From Streptomyces cyaneus (GTDB lineage: Bacteria; Actinomycetota; Actinomycetes; Streptomycetales; Streptomycetaceae): a stretch of DNA of 64,000 bases. The notes below the pieces were generated by a model that did no database searches, was not told where the DNA came from, and saw nothing but the letters and a program-made list of their open reading frames with translations. This document shows, piece after piece, positions 52,989-60,445 of this stretch; positions within the stretch are counted from its first letter, which is position 1; each line of letters opens with the position of its first letter. The position numbers and the translations under genes are program-made. Where the stretch lies: NCBI RefSeq assembly GCF_004028635.1, contig NZ_RQJW01000005.1, forward strand, positions 124,001-188,000, written 5' to 3'.

Positions 52989-53432
52989 ATGTTTCGTCTG
53001 GAGACAGAAGTCGACAAATCGCGGCAGGATCTGCTCCGCCGCCGGTTGCGGGAGACCAACAGCGCCCTCTCCCCGATCCTGCGCGCCCTGCGCGGAACCC
53101 CAGGTGAACGCGAACGTCCGCTCCAGGTCTGGGCCTTGGACGACTCCGGCGCCCTGGCCGGCGGGCTGGTCGGGCACACCTGGACCACCTGGCTCCATGT
53201 CACCTACCTCTGGGTCGACGAACGCCACCGAGGCGCCCGTCTCGGTTCGCGATTGCTCTCACGCGCGGAGCGCACGGCGCACACCGAACGGGGCTGCACC
53301 TCCGTACGCCTGGAGACATGGGACTTCCAGGCGCCGGAGTTCTACAAGAAGCAGGGGTACGACGTGGTGTGCGTCATCCCGGACTATCCGCCGGGGATCA
53401 CGGAGTACACGCTCACCAAACGGCTGGGGTGA
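52989..53432 (+). CDS. GNAT acetyltransferase (small)
   Basis: 147 aa from ATG 52989; an in-frame ATG four codons upstream (52977) is possible. The GNAT core is clear: GGLVGHTWTTWLHVTYLWVDERHRGARLGSRLLSRAE, with the acetyl-CoA loop R-G-A-R-L-G, then RLETWDFQAPEFYKKQGYDVV and the family's C-terminal YTLTKRLG. This set of motifs is found in acetyltransferases often annotated as antibiotic- or amine-modifying. The substrate is unknown. A relatively AT-rich stretch upstream (GGTAATTTGCAG, about 52945) should hold its promoter. Confidence 0.85.
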   Translation: MFRLETEVDKSRQDLLRRRLRETNSALSPILRALRGTPGERERPLQVWALDDSGALAGGLVGHTWTTWLHVTYLWVDERHRGARLGSRLLSRAERTAHTERGCTSVRLETWDFQAPEFYKKQGYDVVCVIPDYPPGITEYTLTKRLG

Positions 53433-53450
53433 GCCGCGGCGGCGTCGGGT

Positions 53451-54614
53451 TCAGCTCACCCGCCGCGCCCCCGCCGCCGGCACCGCCTCGAACACCCGCG
53501 GTGCCGTGAAACCGGCCGAGGCGAAGGCCTCTTCGACTGCCTTGGTGATGGTCTCGACGTCGGCCGCCTCCGTCAGCACGATCGCCGAGCCGCCGAAGCC
53601 GCCGCCCGTCATGCGGGAGCCCAGCGCGCCGTTCGCCAGGGCGGTGTCGACGACCAGGTCCAGCTCGGGGCAGGAGATGCGGAAGTCGTCCCGCAGCGAG
53701 GCGTGGCCCTCGGTCAGCACCGGGCCGATCGCCCGCGTCTCACCGGACTCCAGCAGGGCGACGACCCGCTCGACGCGCTGGTCCTCGGTGACGACATGGC
53801 GTACCAGGCGGCGCACCTCCTCGTCGTCGCCGATCCGATCGAGCGCCGAGTCCAGGTCGTCGTAGGCGACGTCCCTGAGCGCGTCCACGCCCAGCAGCGC
53901 CGCGCCCTTCTCGCAGCCCGCGCGCCGCTTGCCGTACTCGCCCTCGCTGTGGGAGTGCTTGACCTGGGTGTCGACGACCAACAGGCGCATGCCCTCGGCT
54001 GCCAGGTCGAAGGGGATCTGCTTCTGCGAGAGGTCCCGGGTGTCGAGGAAGAGCGCGTGGCCGGCCTCGCAGCACGCGGACGCCGTCTGGTCCATGATCC
54101 CGACCGGGGCGCCGACGTAGACGTTCTCGGCGCGCTGGCACAGGCGGGCCAGCTGCCAGCCCTTGAGCCCGAGTCCGTACAGCTCGTTGAGCGCCAGCGC
54201 CACGACGACCTCCAGCGCTGCCGACGACGACAGGCCCGCGCCCGCCGGCACCGTCGAGGCGAGGTGGATGTCGGCGCCGGTCAGGGCGTGGCCGGCCTCG
54301 CGCAGCGCCCAGACCACGCCCGACGGGTACGCCGTCCAGTTCCGGTCCGACTCGGGCGCCAGGTCGTCGACGCGCAGTTCCACGACGTCGCCCTCGACGT
54401 CCGCCGAGTGCAGGCGCAGGACGCCGTCCTCCCGCCGTGAGACCGCCGCGACCGCGGTGTGCGGCAGCGCGAACGGCATGACGAAGCCGTCGTTGTAGTC
54501 GGTGTGCTCGCCGATCAGGTTGACCCGGCCCGGCGCGGCCCACACCCCCTCCGGCTCGGCCCCGTACAGCTCCTTGAACCGCTCGGCGACCGCGGCTGCC
54601 GTCTCGACGCTCAT
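53451..54614 (-). CDS. galK: Galactokinase
   Basis: 387 aa from ATG 54614 (AGGGTCAGGGG upstream). It phosphorylates alpha-galactose at C1 (Leloir pathway). GHMP-kinase motifs in order: GRVNLIGEHTDYNDGFVMP (substrate motif), VPAGAGLSSSAALEV (ATP loop), and GALGSRMTGGGFGGSAI (motif 3). GIMDQTASACCE carries the catalytic Asp region. It is last in galT-galE-galK. The 157-base gap from galE is unusual for an otherwise overlapping operon and contains a 28-bp tandem repeat. Confidence 0.97.
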   Translation of the reverse strand: MSVETAAAVAERFKELYGAEPEGVWAAPGRVNLIGEHTDYNDGFVMPFALPHTAVAAVSRREDGVLRLHSADVEGDVVELRVDDLAPESDRNWTAYPSGVVWALREAGHALTGADIHLASTVPAGAGLSSSAALEVVVALALNELYGLGLKGWQLARLCQRAENVYVGAPVGIMDQTASACCEAGHALFLDTRDLSQKQIPFDLAAEGMRLLVVDTQVKHSHSEGEYGKRRAGCEKGAALLGVDALRDVAYDDLDSALDRIGDDEEVRRLVRHVVTEDQRVERVVALLESGETRAIGPVLTEGHASLRDDFRISCPELDLVVDTALANGALGSRMTGGGFGGSAIVLTEAADVETITKAVEEAFASAGFTAPRVFEAVPAAGARRVS

Positions 54615-54680
54615 CCCCTGACCCTGACCTTCCCTGCTGAACCGGCCGAAGCGGCCGGTGAGTTGACCGGCCGAACAGCC

Positions 54681-54774
54681 GTGGAACTTACGGCCGTCCA
54701 TGCCGACCGTAGAACTTACGGCCATCCGTACCGACCGTAGAACTTACGGCCGTCCGTACCGGCCGTACGACTTA
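54681..54774 (-). repeat. 28-bp tandem repeat between galE and galK
   Basis: Three full 28-bp units (54681-54708, 54709-54736, 54737-54764) and a 10-base partial unit that includes the galE stop codon. On the plus strand each unit begins GTAGAACTTACGGCC (first unit GTGG), and units differ at only a few positions. Each contains TACGG...CCGTA-type arms, so each can form a small hairpin or bind a dimer. Because the array is transcribed between galE and galK, it could tune galK expression. Confidence 0.9.
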
Positions 54775-55734
54775 ACTGTCGCGGCGCTGCGCGAACTCCC
54801 ACGCGTCCGCGACGATCCCCGCGAGGTCCGCGCGGGACGGGTTCCAGCCGAGCCGCTCGCGGGCGGTGTCGGCGGAGGCGACCAGGACGGCCGGGTCGCC
54901 GCCGCGGCGCGGGGCCACGACCTCGGGGATCGGGTGCCCGGTGACCTGGCGGACGGTCTCGATGACCTCGCGGACGGAGAAGCCGTTGCCGTTGCCGAGG
55001 TTGCAGATGAGGTGCTCGCCCGGCTGGGCGGCCTTGAGCGCCAGCAGGTGGGCCTCGGCCAGGTCGGCGACGTGGATGTAGTCGCGCACGCAGGTGCCGT
55101 CCGGCGTCGGGTAGTCGTCGCCGAAGACGGAGATCGCGTCGCGCCTGCCCTGAGCGACCTGGAGGACCAGCGGGATGAGGTGCGACTCGGGGTCGTGGCG
55201 CTCGCCGCAGTCGCCGTAGGCGCCCGCGACGTTGAAGTAGCGGAGAGAGACGGCACCCAGTCCGTGGGCCGCCGCCTCGCCGGTGATCATGTGGTCGACG
55301 GCGAGCTTCGAGGCGCCGTACGGGTTGGTCGGCCGGGTCGGCGCCGACTCGACGATCGGCACCTCCTTCGGCTCGCCGTACGTGGCCGCCGTGGAGGAGA
55401 AGACGAGCTTGCGCACGCCCGCCTCGCGCATGGCGCCGAGCATTGCCATGGTGCCGCCGACGTTGTTGTCCCAGTACTTCTCGGGCTTCACGACCGACTC
55501 GCCGACCTGCGAGAACGCGGCGAAGTGCAGCACCGCGTCGAAGGAGGGGTCCAGCCACTTGGCGGCGTCGCGGATGTCGCCCTCGACGAAGGAAGCCCCG
55601 GCCGGTACGCCCTCGCGGAAGCCGGTCGAGAGGTTGTCGAGGACGACGACCTCGTCACCCGCCTCCAGCAGGTGCTGGGCGACCACGCTGCCCACATAGC
55701 CGGCGCCACCGGTGACCAGGTACTTCCCACTCAT
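54772..55734 (-). CDS. galE: UDP-glucose 4-epimerase
   Basis: 320 aa, ATG overlapping the galT TGA. A short-chain dehydrogenase/reductase: YLVTGGAGYVGSVVAQ (NAD loop, about 4-19), LDNLSTG, the FSSTAATYGEP region, and catalytic YxxxK in NPYGASKLAVD (about 142-152). RYFNVAGA and CVRDYIHVADLA follow, as in GalE. It interconverts UDP-galactose and UDP-glucose, using the GalT product. The stop codon lies within the first partial unit of the tandem repeat, so repeat changes at the boundary could alter its C-terminus. Confidence 0.97.
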   Translation of the reverse strand: MSGKYLVTGGAGYVGSVVAQHLLEAGDEVVVLDNLSTGFREGVPAGASFVEGDIRDAAKWLDPSFDAVLHFAAFSQVGESVVKPEKYWDNNVGGTMAMLGAMREAGVRKLVFSSTAATYGEPKEVPIVESAPTRPTNPYGASKLAVDHMITGEAAAHGLGAVSLRYFNVAGAYGDCGERHDPESHLIPLVLQVAQGRRDAISVFGDDYPTPDGTCVRDYIHVADLAEAHLLALKAAQPGEHLICNLGNGNGFSVREVIETVRQVTGHPIPEVVAPRRGGDPAVLVASADTARERLGWNPSRADLAGIVADAWEFAQRRDS

Positions 55735-56828
55735 GAACTCGCTACCTCTCGCAGTCGCTCGGCCGCGGCCTCCGGCCGGATGTCGTTGATGAACACGCTC
55801 ATGCCGGACTCGGAACCCGCGAGGAACTTCAGCTTGCCGGAAGTGCGGCGGATGGTGAAAAGCTCGAGGTGAAGCGCGAAGTCCTCACGGACGACCCCCT
55901 CGAACTCCTCCAGTGTGCCGAACGGCGCCTGGTGCCAGGCGGCGATGTACGGGGTGGGAGGCTCGCCCGCGGACTTCTCCCCGGCGTCCCGCCCGTCGAA
56001 GATCCGGTCGAAGCGCCTCAAGAGTTCCAGATAAACCTGGGGGAACTCTGTGCGCGCGTCCTCGTCCAGGGCCAGCAGGTCCGGCACCCGGCGCTTCGGG
56101 TACAGGTGGACCTCGTACGGCCAGTGCGCGGCGTACGGCACGAACGCCACCCAGTGTTCACTCTCCAGGACGACCCGCTCGTCGGCGAGTTCACGCTCCA
56201 GGACGGCGTCGAAGAGGTTCTCCCCACCGGTCGCGTCCTTGTGCGCGGCGAGGGAGCGCAGCATCAGGGCGGTGCGCGGGGTGGTGAAGGGGTAGGCGTA
56301 GATCTGCCCGTGCGGATGGCCGAGGGTGACGCCGATCTCGGCGCCGCGGTTCTCGAAGCAGAACACCTGCTCCACGGAGGGCAGCGATGACAGTTCCGAG
56401 GTCCGGTCCGTCCACGCGTCGAGGACCAGGCGCGCGTGCTCCTCGGTCAGGTCGGCGAAGGACGCGTTGTGGTCGGAGGTGAAGCAGACGACCTCGCAGC
56501 GCCCGGAGTCACCGGCGAGCGAGGGGAAGCGGTTCTCGAAGACGACGACGTCGTACGAGGAGTCCGGGATCTCGCTCAGCCGGTCGCCCTCCGAGGGGCA
56601 CAGCGGGCACTCGTCGGCCGGCGGATGGTACGTCCGCCCCTGCCGGTGCGAGGCGATGGCGACCGCGTCGCCGAGCAGCGCGTCGCGACGGACCTCGGAC
56701 GCCGTGACGGTCCGGTCCAGGGGACGGCGGTCGACCGCGTCCCGCACCGTGTCGTCGCGCAGGTCGTAGTAGATGAGCTCACGACCGTCGGCCAGCTGGG
56801 TCGAGGTCTTCTTCACGGCGGACTCCAT
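55731..56828 (-). CDS. galT: Galactose-1-phosphate uridylyltransferase
   Basis: About 365 aa from ATG 56828, chosen because GGAGA lies five bases upstream; an ATG four codons earlier has no ribosome site. Zinc ligands in CPLC (about residue 75), FENRFPSL, SDHNASFADL, and the nucleophile HPHGQIYAYP (second His is uridylylated). FVPYAAHWPYEVHLYPKR and IAAWHQAPFG follow. It is first gene of the operon galT-galE-galK; both downstream starts follow closely. Transcribed divergently from the SSF symporter, which likely brings the sugar in. The 158-base region between is AT-rich for this genome. Confidence 0.96.
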   Translation of the reverse strand: MESAVKKTSTQLADGRELIYYDLRDDTVRDAVDRRPLDRTVTASEVRRDALLGDAVAIASHRQGRTYHPPADECPLCPSEGDRLSEIPDSSYDVVVFENRFPSLAGDSGRCEVVCFTSDHNASFADLTEEHARLVLDAWTDRTSELSSLPSVEQVFCFENRGAEIGVTLGHPHGQIYAYPFTTPRTALMLRSLAAHKDATGGENLFDAVLERELADERVVLESEHWVAFVPYAAHWPYEVHLYPKRRVPDLLALDEDARTEFPQVYLELLRRFDRIFDGRDAGEKSAGEPPTPYIAAWHQAPFGTLEEFEGVVREDFALHLELFTIRRTSGKLKFLAGSESGMSVFINDIRPEAAAERLREVASS

Positions 56829-56986
56829 CCGAGTCTCCATCAAACAGAACTAAACATAGAGAAACACAACTCACCACCTTCGTCAACATCACAATCAAAC
56901 AAAGAGCATCAACGGACGTGTTCAATTGCTGAACGCAGGGGCGTAGGTTCCGCTCTGTATCGGTTCGCGAAACGAAGCGAGTACAT
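56829..56986. promoter_or_regulatory. Divergent gal / symporter control region
   Basis: 158 bases, markedly AT-rich (oligo-A/T runs, CATCAC, TCAAAC). It has a GTTCA-ATTGC-TGAAC dyad (56920-56934) and several TGTTTGAT/TGTTTAGT-type direct repeats toward galT on the minus strand. A minus-strand TTGACG stands about 45 bases before the galT start. The repeats are reminiscent of DeoR/LacI-type sites known for gal control in Streptomyces. Confidence 0.6.
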
Positions 56987-58708
56987 ATGCAAACCCCCAC
57001 AATTTCCCCCACCCCCAGCCTCAGCCTCCCCCACGGACCCACCTACCTCGCCGCCGAGCTGCGGCTCCCCACGAACTGGCTCGACTACACGATCCTCGGC
57101 ATCTACTTCGTCGTCGTGCTGGGCATCGGCTTCGCCGCCCGTCGCTCGGTGAAGACCAGCCTCGACTTCTTCCTCTCGGGCCGCTCGCTGCCCGCCTGGG
57201 TCACGGGCCTCGCCTTCATCTCCGCCAACCTGGCCGCCACCGAGATCCTCGGCATGGCCGCCAACAGCGCGCAGTACGGTGCCTACACCGTCCACTGGTA
57301 CTGGATCGGCGCCATCCCGGCCATGGTCTTCCTGGGCCTGGTGATGATGCCCTTCTACTACGGCAGCAAGGTCCGCTCGGTCCCGGAGTTCCTGCTGCTG
57401 CGCTTCGACAAGTGGGCGCACCTGCTCAGCTCGGTCCTGTTCGCCTTCGCCGCGATCCTCATCGCCGGGGTGAACCTCTACGCCCTGGCGATCGTGGTCG
57501 AGGCCCTGCTGGGCTGGCCGCAGTGGGTGGCCATCGTCGTCGCCGGCTTCTTCGTCCTCGCCTACATCACCCTCGGCGGCCTGTCCTCCGCGATCTACAA
57601 CGAGGTCCTGCAGTTCTTCGTGATCCTCGCCGCGCTGATCCCGATCACCGTGCTGGCGCTGAAGAAGGTGGGCGGCTGGGACGGCCTGACGGACTCCCTG
57701 ACCAAGACCCACGGCGACGACTTCGTCACCGCCTGGGGCGGCACCGGCATCGGCGAGGCGAACCCGCTGGGCGCGAACTGGCTGACGATCGTGCTCGGCC
57801 TCGGCTTCGTGCTCTCCTTCGGCTACTGGACGACGAACTTCGCGGAGGTCCAGCGCGCGCTCTCCGCGAAGAACCTCTCGGCGGCCCAGCGCACCCCGCT
57901 GATCGCGGCCTTCCCGAAGATCTTCATCGTGTTCCTGGTGATGATCCCGGGCCTGGCGGCGGCGGTACTGGTACCGAAGATCGGCACCTCCGGCTCGGAC
58001 CTGCAATACAACGACGCGATCCCCTACCTGATGGAACAGCTCCTGCCGAACGGCGTCCTCGGCATCGCCGTAACCGGTCTGCTGGCGGCCTTCATGGCGG
58101 GCATGGCGGCGAACGTGTCGTCCTTCAACACGGTGTTCACCACGGACATCTGGGCGAAGTACGTGGTGACGGACCGCGAGGACTCCTACTACGTCCGCTT
58201 CGGCCGCCTGATCACGGCGATCGGGGTGCTGGCGTCGATCGGCACGGCGTTCCTGGCGTCGTCGTTCTCGAACATCATGAGCTACCTGCAGACGCTGTTC
58301 TCCTTCTTCAACGTGCCGATGTTCGTGGTCTTCATCGTCGGTATGTTCTGGAAGCGGGCGTCGATGAAGTCGGGCTTCTGGGGCCTGCTGGCCGGCACGA
58401 CGGCGGCGATGATCAACTACTTCGTCCTCTACAAGCAGGACGTCATCTCGATCCCCTCCGACCAGGGCGCGAACTTCGTGTCGGCGATCGCGGGCTTCGT
58501 GGCCGGCGCGGTCGTGATGGTCGCCGTCTCCCTCTTCACGGCGCCCAAGCCGACGGAGGAACTCCAGGGCCTGGTCTACGGCACCCGTTCCCCCGGCATG
58601 GCCGAGCCGCCGGCGCCGGGCGACGAGGCCTGGTACCGGAAGCCGGCGCTGCTGGGGTGGGGTGCGGTGGTGCTGGCGGCCGCCTGCTACATCCCGTTCT
58701 CCTTCTGA
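56987..58708 (+). CDS. Sodium:sugar symporter (SSF family), probable galactose uptake
   Basis: 573 aa, about 14 helices. SSF marks: NWLDYTILGIYFVVVLGIGFAARRS, DFFLSGRSLPAWVTGLAFISANLAATEILG (sodium helix), GGLSSAIYNEVLQFF, then FGYWTTNFAEVQRALSAKN, and GLLAAFMAGMAANVSSFNTVFTTDIW near helix 8-9. The latter pair is characteristic of the SGLT-like sugar branch rather than the acetate branch. Divergent transcription from galTEK makes galactose or a galactoside the natural cargo. Start ATG 56987; upstream AAGCGAG is a weak ribosome site. The next gene follows by 20 bases. Confidence 0.92.
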   Translation: MQTPTISPTPSLSLPHGPTYLAAELRLPTNWLDYTILGIYFVVVLGIGFAARRSVKTSLDFFLSGRSLPAWVTGLAFISANLAATEILGMAANSAQYGAYTVHWYWIGAIPAMVFLGLVMMPFYYGSKVRSVPEFLLLRFDKWAHLLSSVLFAFAAILIAGVNLYALAIVVEALLGWPQWVAIVVAGFFVLAYITLGGLSSAIYNEVLQFFVILAALIPITVLALKKVGGWDGLTDSLTKTHGDDFVTAWGGTGIGEANPLGANWLTIVLGLGFVLSFGYWTTNFAEVQRALSAKNLSAAQRTPLIAAFPKIFIVFLVMIPGLAAAVLVPKIGTSGSDLQYNDAIPYLMEQLLPNGVLGIAVTGLLAAFMAGMAANVSSFNTVFTTDIWAKYVVTDREDSYYVRFGRLITAIGVLASIGTAFLASSFSNIMSYLQTLFSFFNVPMFVVFIVGMFWKRASMKSGFWGLLAGTTAAMINYFVLYKQDVISIPSDQGANFVSAIAGFVAGAVVMVAVSLFTAPKPTEELQGLVYGTRSPGMAEPPAPGDEAWYRKPALLGWGAVVLAAACYIPFSF

Positions 58709-58728
58709 CGACCGGAGGTTGAGAGACC

Positions 58729-59094
58729 ATGAGCGAGCATCCCGAACGCCCCGAGCACCCCGACGCCTCCGAGCGTCACGGACACGGCGGGTACTCCGAG
58801 AGGGACGTCCTGCGCGAAGTCACCGAACTGGAGGGGAAGTCCGCGACAGCGGCCCGTCTCTTCGACATCCGGCGCATCATCGGCGGCCTCTTCGTGCTCT
58901 ACGGCGTCATCGTCACGATCACCGGCCTCACCGATGACGACGCCGCGATCGACAAGGCCGAGGGCGTCAACATCAACCTCTGGACCGGCCTGGGCATGCT
59001 GCTCCTCGGCCTGTTCTTCCTGGCATGGCTGAAGCTGCGGCCCATGGCTCCGCCGCCGCCGGATGTTGTAGCGGGGGGCGAGTCGAAGGAGTGA
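58729..59094 (+). CDS. Small membrane protein co-transcribed with the symporter
   Basis: 121 aa from ATG 58729 with GGAGG upstream (20 bases after the symporter stop). A His/Glu-rich cytosolic start (SEHPERPEHPDASERHGHGG, about residues 2-21), a helix with DVLREVTELEGKS, and two membrane helices (about 50-68, 85-103). It is unrecognised as a named family, but small two-helix partners next to sugar symporter genes are common in Streptomyces. Its role may be assembly or signalling of transport. The His-rich segment could bind metal. The downstream 345-base gap is the dispersed repeat. Confidence 0.8.
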   Translation: MSEHPERPEHPDASERHGHGGYSERDVLREVTELEGKSATAARLFDIRRIIGGLFVLYGVIVTITGLTDDDAAIDKAEGVNINLWTGLGMLLLGLFFLAWLKLRPMAPPPPDVVAGGESKE

Positions 59095-59120
59095 CGTCGG
59101 TGGGGGGAGCCGGGTGTCCC

Positions 59121-59300
59121 TCGCCCCCGCCGCCCCTACCCGTCCCGTCCTCCAGGGGCTGCCGCCCCTTCGACCCCGCCCCTGGGGGCTGCCGCCCCCA
59201 GACCCCCGCTTCGGCCCTGAACGGGCCTCGTCCTCAAACGCCGGACGGGCTGAAATGCCTGGACCGACGTCCAGAAGCGCAGCCCCCAGCGGGTGGGTGG
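59121..59300 (+). repeat. Dispersed intergenic repeat, copy 2
   Basis: Occupies most of the 345-base gap before the second LuxR regulator. The same block order as at 10056-10260: TCGCCCCCGCCGCCCCTACC, paired GC hairpins (AGGGGCTGCCGCCCCT and TGGGGGCTGCCGCCCCCA), CGTCCTCAAACGCCGGACGG, and a GCGGGTGGGT end, but with diverged hairpin loops. The rest of the gap to 59439 is GC-rich and noncoding. Confidence 0.8.
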
Positions 59301-59439
59301 GGGATCGGGATGGTGCGGCCTCCTCCTCGGACGCCGGACGGGCCCGGCACGGCGCCGACCCCCAACGCACCCACGGGCGCTACGCGCGCCCCCACCCGCC
59401 CCCGCACAGGCGCCGCAGGCACCACACCGGCACCCGAGA

Positions 59440-60123
59440 TCACGCCTCCGGCTGCGGCAGCGGTCCCGCCCGGTCCAGCAACCCCGTGCGAGCCGCCAGT
59501 GCCGCCGCCTCCAGGCGGGAGCCGACGCCCAGTTTCATCAGGACGCGTTGGACGTGGGTGCGGGCCGTGGACGGGGCGATGCCCATGCCCGCTGCGATCA
59601 GGCGGGTGTCCTCGCCGTCGGCCACGCGGACCAGGACCTCGACCTCCCGGGGTGTGAGCATCTGGAGCAGGCGCTGGCCTTCGTCGTCCGGCTGGGCGGC
59701 CGGGTTGAGCAACTCGCTGAACGCGCCCTGGAGAAGCTGCGGCGCCACCGCCGCCTCCCCCGACCGGGCCTTCATGATCGCCCGCTCGACTCCCTCGATG
59801 CGCTCGTCATGCCGTACATAACCCGAGGCGCCCGCCGCGAACGCCGCCGCTATCCCGCGCGGGCTCGGCACCGGGCCCAGCACGAGGACCGCCACCTGTG
59901 GCCGCTCCCGCTTGATCCTCACCACCGGGTCGAACATGCCGGGCTCCGCCGGTGTCGCCGTACCCAGCAGGCACACCTCGGGCGCCCGCGCGATCACCAG
60001 CTCCGCCGCCCCCGCGGCCGGAGCCGCCGCGGCCAGCACCCGGTGCCCCCGCAGCTTCAGTGCCGAGGCCAGCGCCTCGGCGAGCAATCGGTGGTCGTCG
60101 ACCACCATGAGCCGCACTCCCAT
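59440..60123 (-). CDS. LuxR-type regulator with degenerate receiver, orphan
   Basis: 227 aa from ATG 60123 (GGGGGG upstream). The fold is a NarL-type regulator: RLMVVDDHRLLAEALA, then the HTH LTPREVEVLVRVADGEDTRLIAAGMGIAPSTARTHVQRVLMKLGV. The receiver is odd: where the phosphoacceptor Asp is expected the sequence is EVCLLGTATP (Gly), the switch Thr/Ser position is LVLGPV (Gly), and the Lys position is YVRHDE. All three catalytic residues are therefore gone, so control by phosphorylation is improbable; a ligand or protein partner must act. It is similar to the 51.9-52.7 kb regulator. Confidence 0.88.
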   Translation of the reverse strand: MGVRLMVVDDHRLLAEALASALKLRGHRVLAAAAPAAGAAELVIARAPEVCLLGTATPAEPGMFDPVVRIKRERPQVAVLVLGPVPSPRGIAAAFAAGASGYVRHDERIEGVERAIMKARSGEAAVAPQLLQGAFSELLNPAAQPDDEGQRLLQMLTPREVEVLVRVADGEDTRLIAAGMGIAPSTARTHVQRVLMKLGVGSRLEAAALAARTGLLDRAGPLPQPEA

Positions 60124-60371
60124 CGAGCAACCCCCCAGTCCCCCCAATGGATCCCCATCAACACCCAGAACCAGCTGCGCCGGCCCGGATGCCCCACTAT
60201 GGATGCCCACTGGTCCGCGCGGACAGAAGCCCCCTCCCGGCTCCCCCGCCCTTCATGCCCCCGGAAGCTACACGCTTGTTCGACGTTGCGCTCCCCCTAC
60301 CGGTGAGAAGTGCCCCGGATCGACGGAATTTCTGGCTTTCCCGGCATTCGAGGGTGATGAGCGGTACGCGC
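60124..60371. other. Intergenic region upstream of the second LuxR regulator
   Basis: About 250 bases without a supported gene. It should contain the LuxR promoter. A relatively A/T-rich patch occurs near 60270-60345 (GGAATTTCTGGC and similar). Confidence 0.4.
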
Positions 60372-60403
60372 ACGGCCCCGCCCCTGAACAGGGACGGGGC
60401 CGT
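60372..60403 (-). terminator. Terminator of the first PQQ-propeller gene
   Basis: ACGGCCCCG-C-CCC paired with GGG-A-CGGGGCCGT (one internal mismatch), loop TGAACA, 42 bases after the stop of the minus-strand propeller gene. Confidence 0.75.
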
Positions 60404-60445
60404 CGGCACACCCGATACCGATCGTTCGCCGACCGGTCGCGTTCG

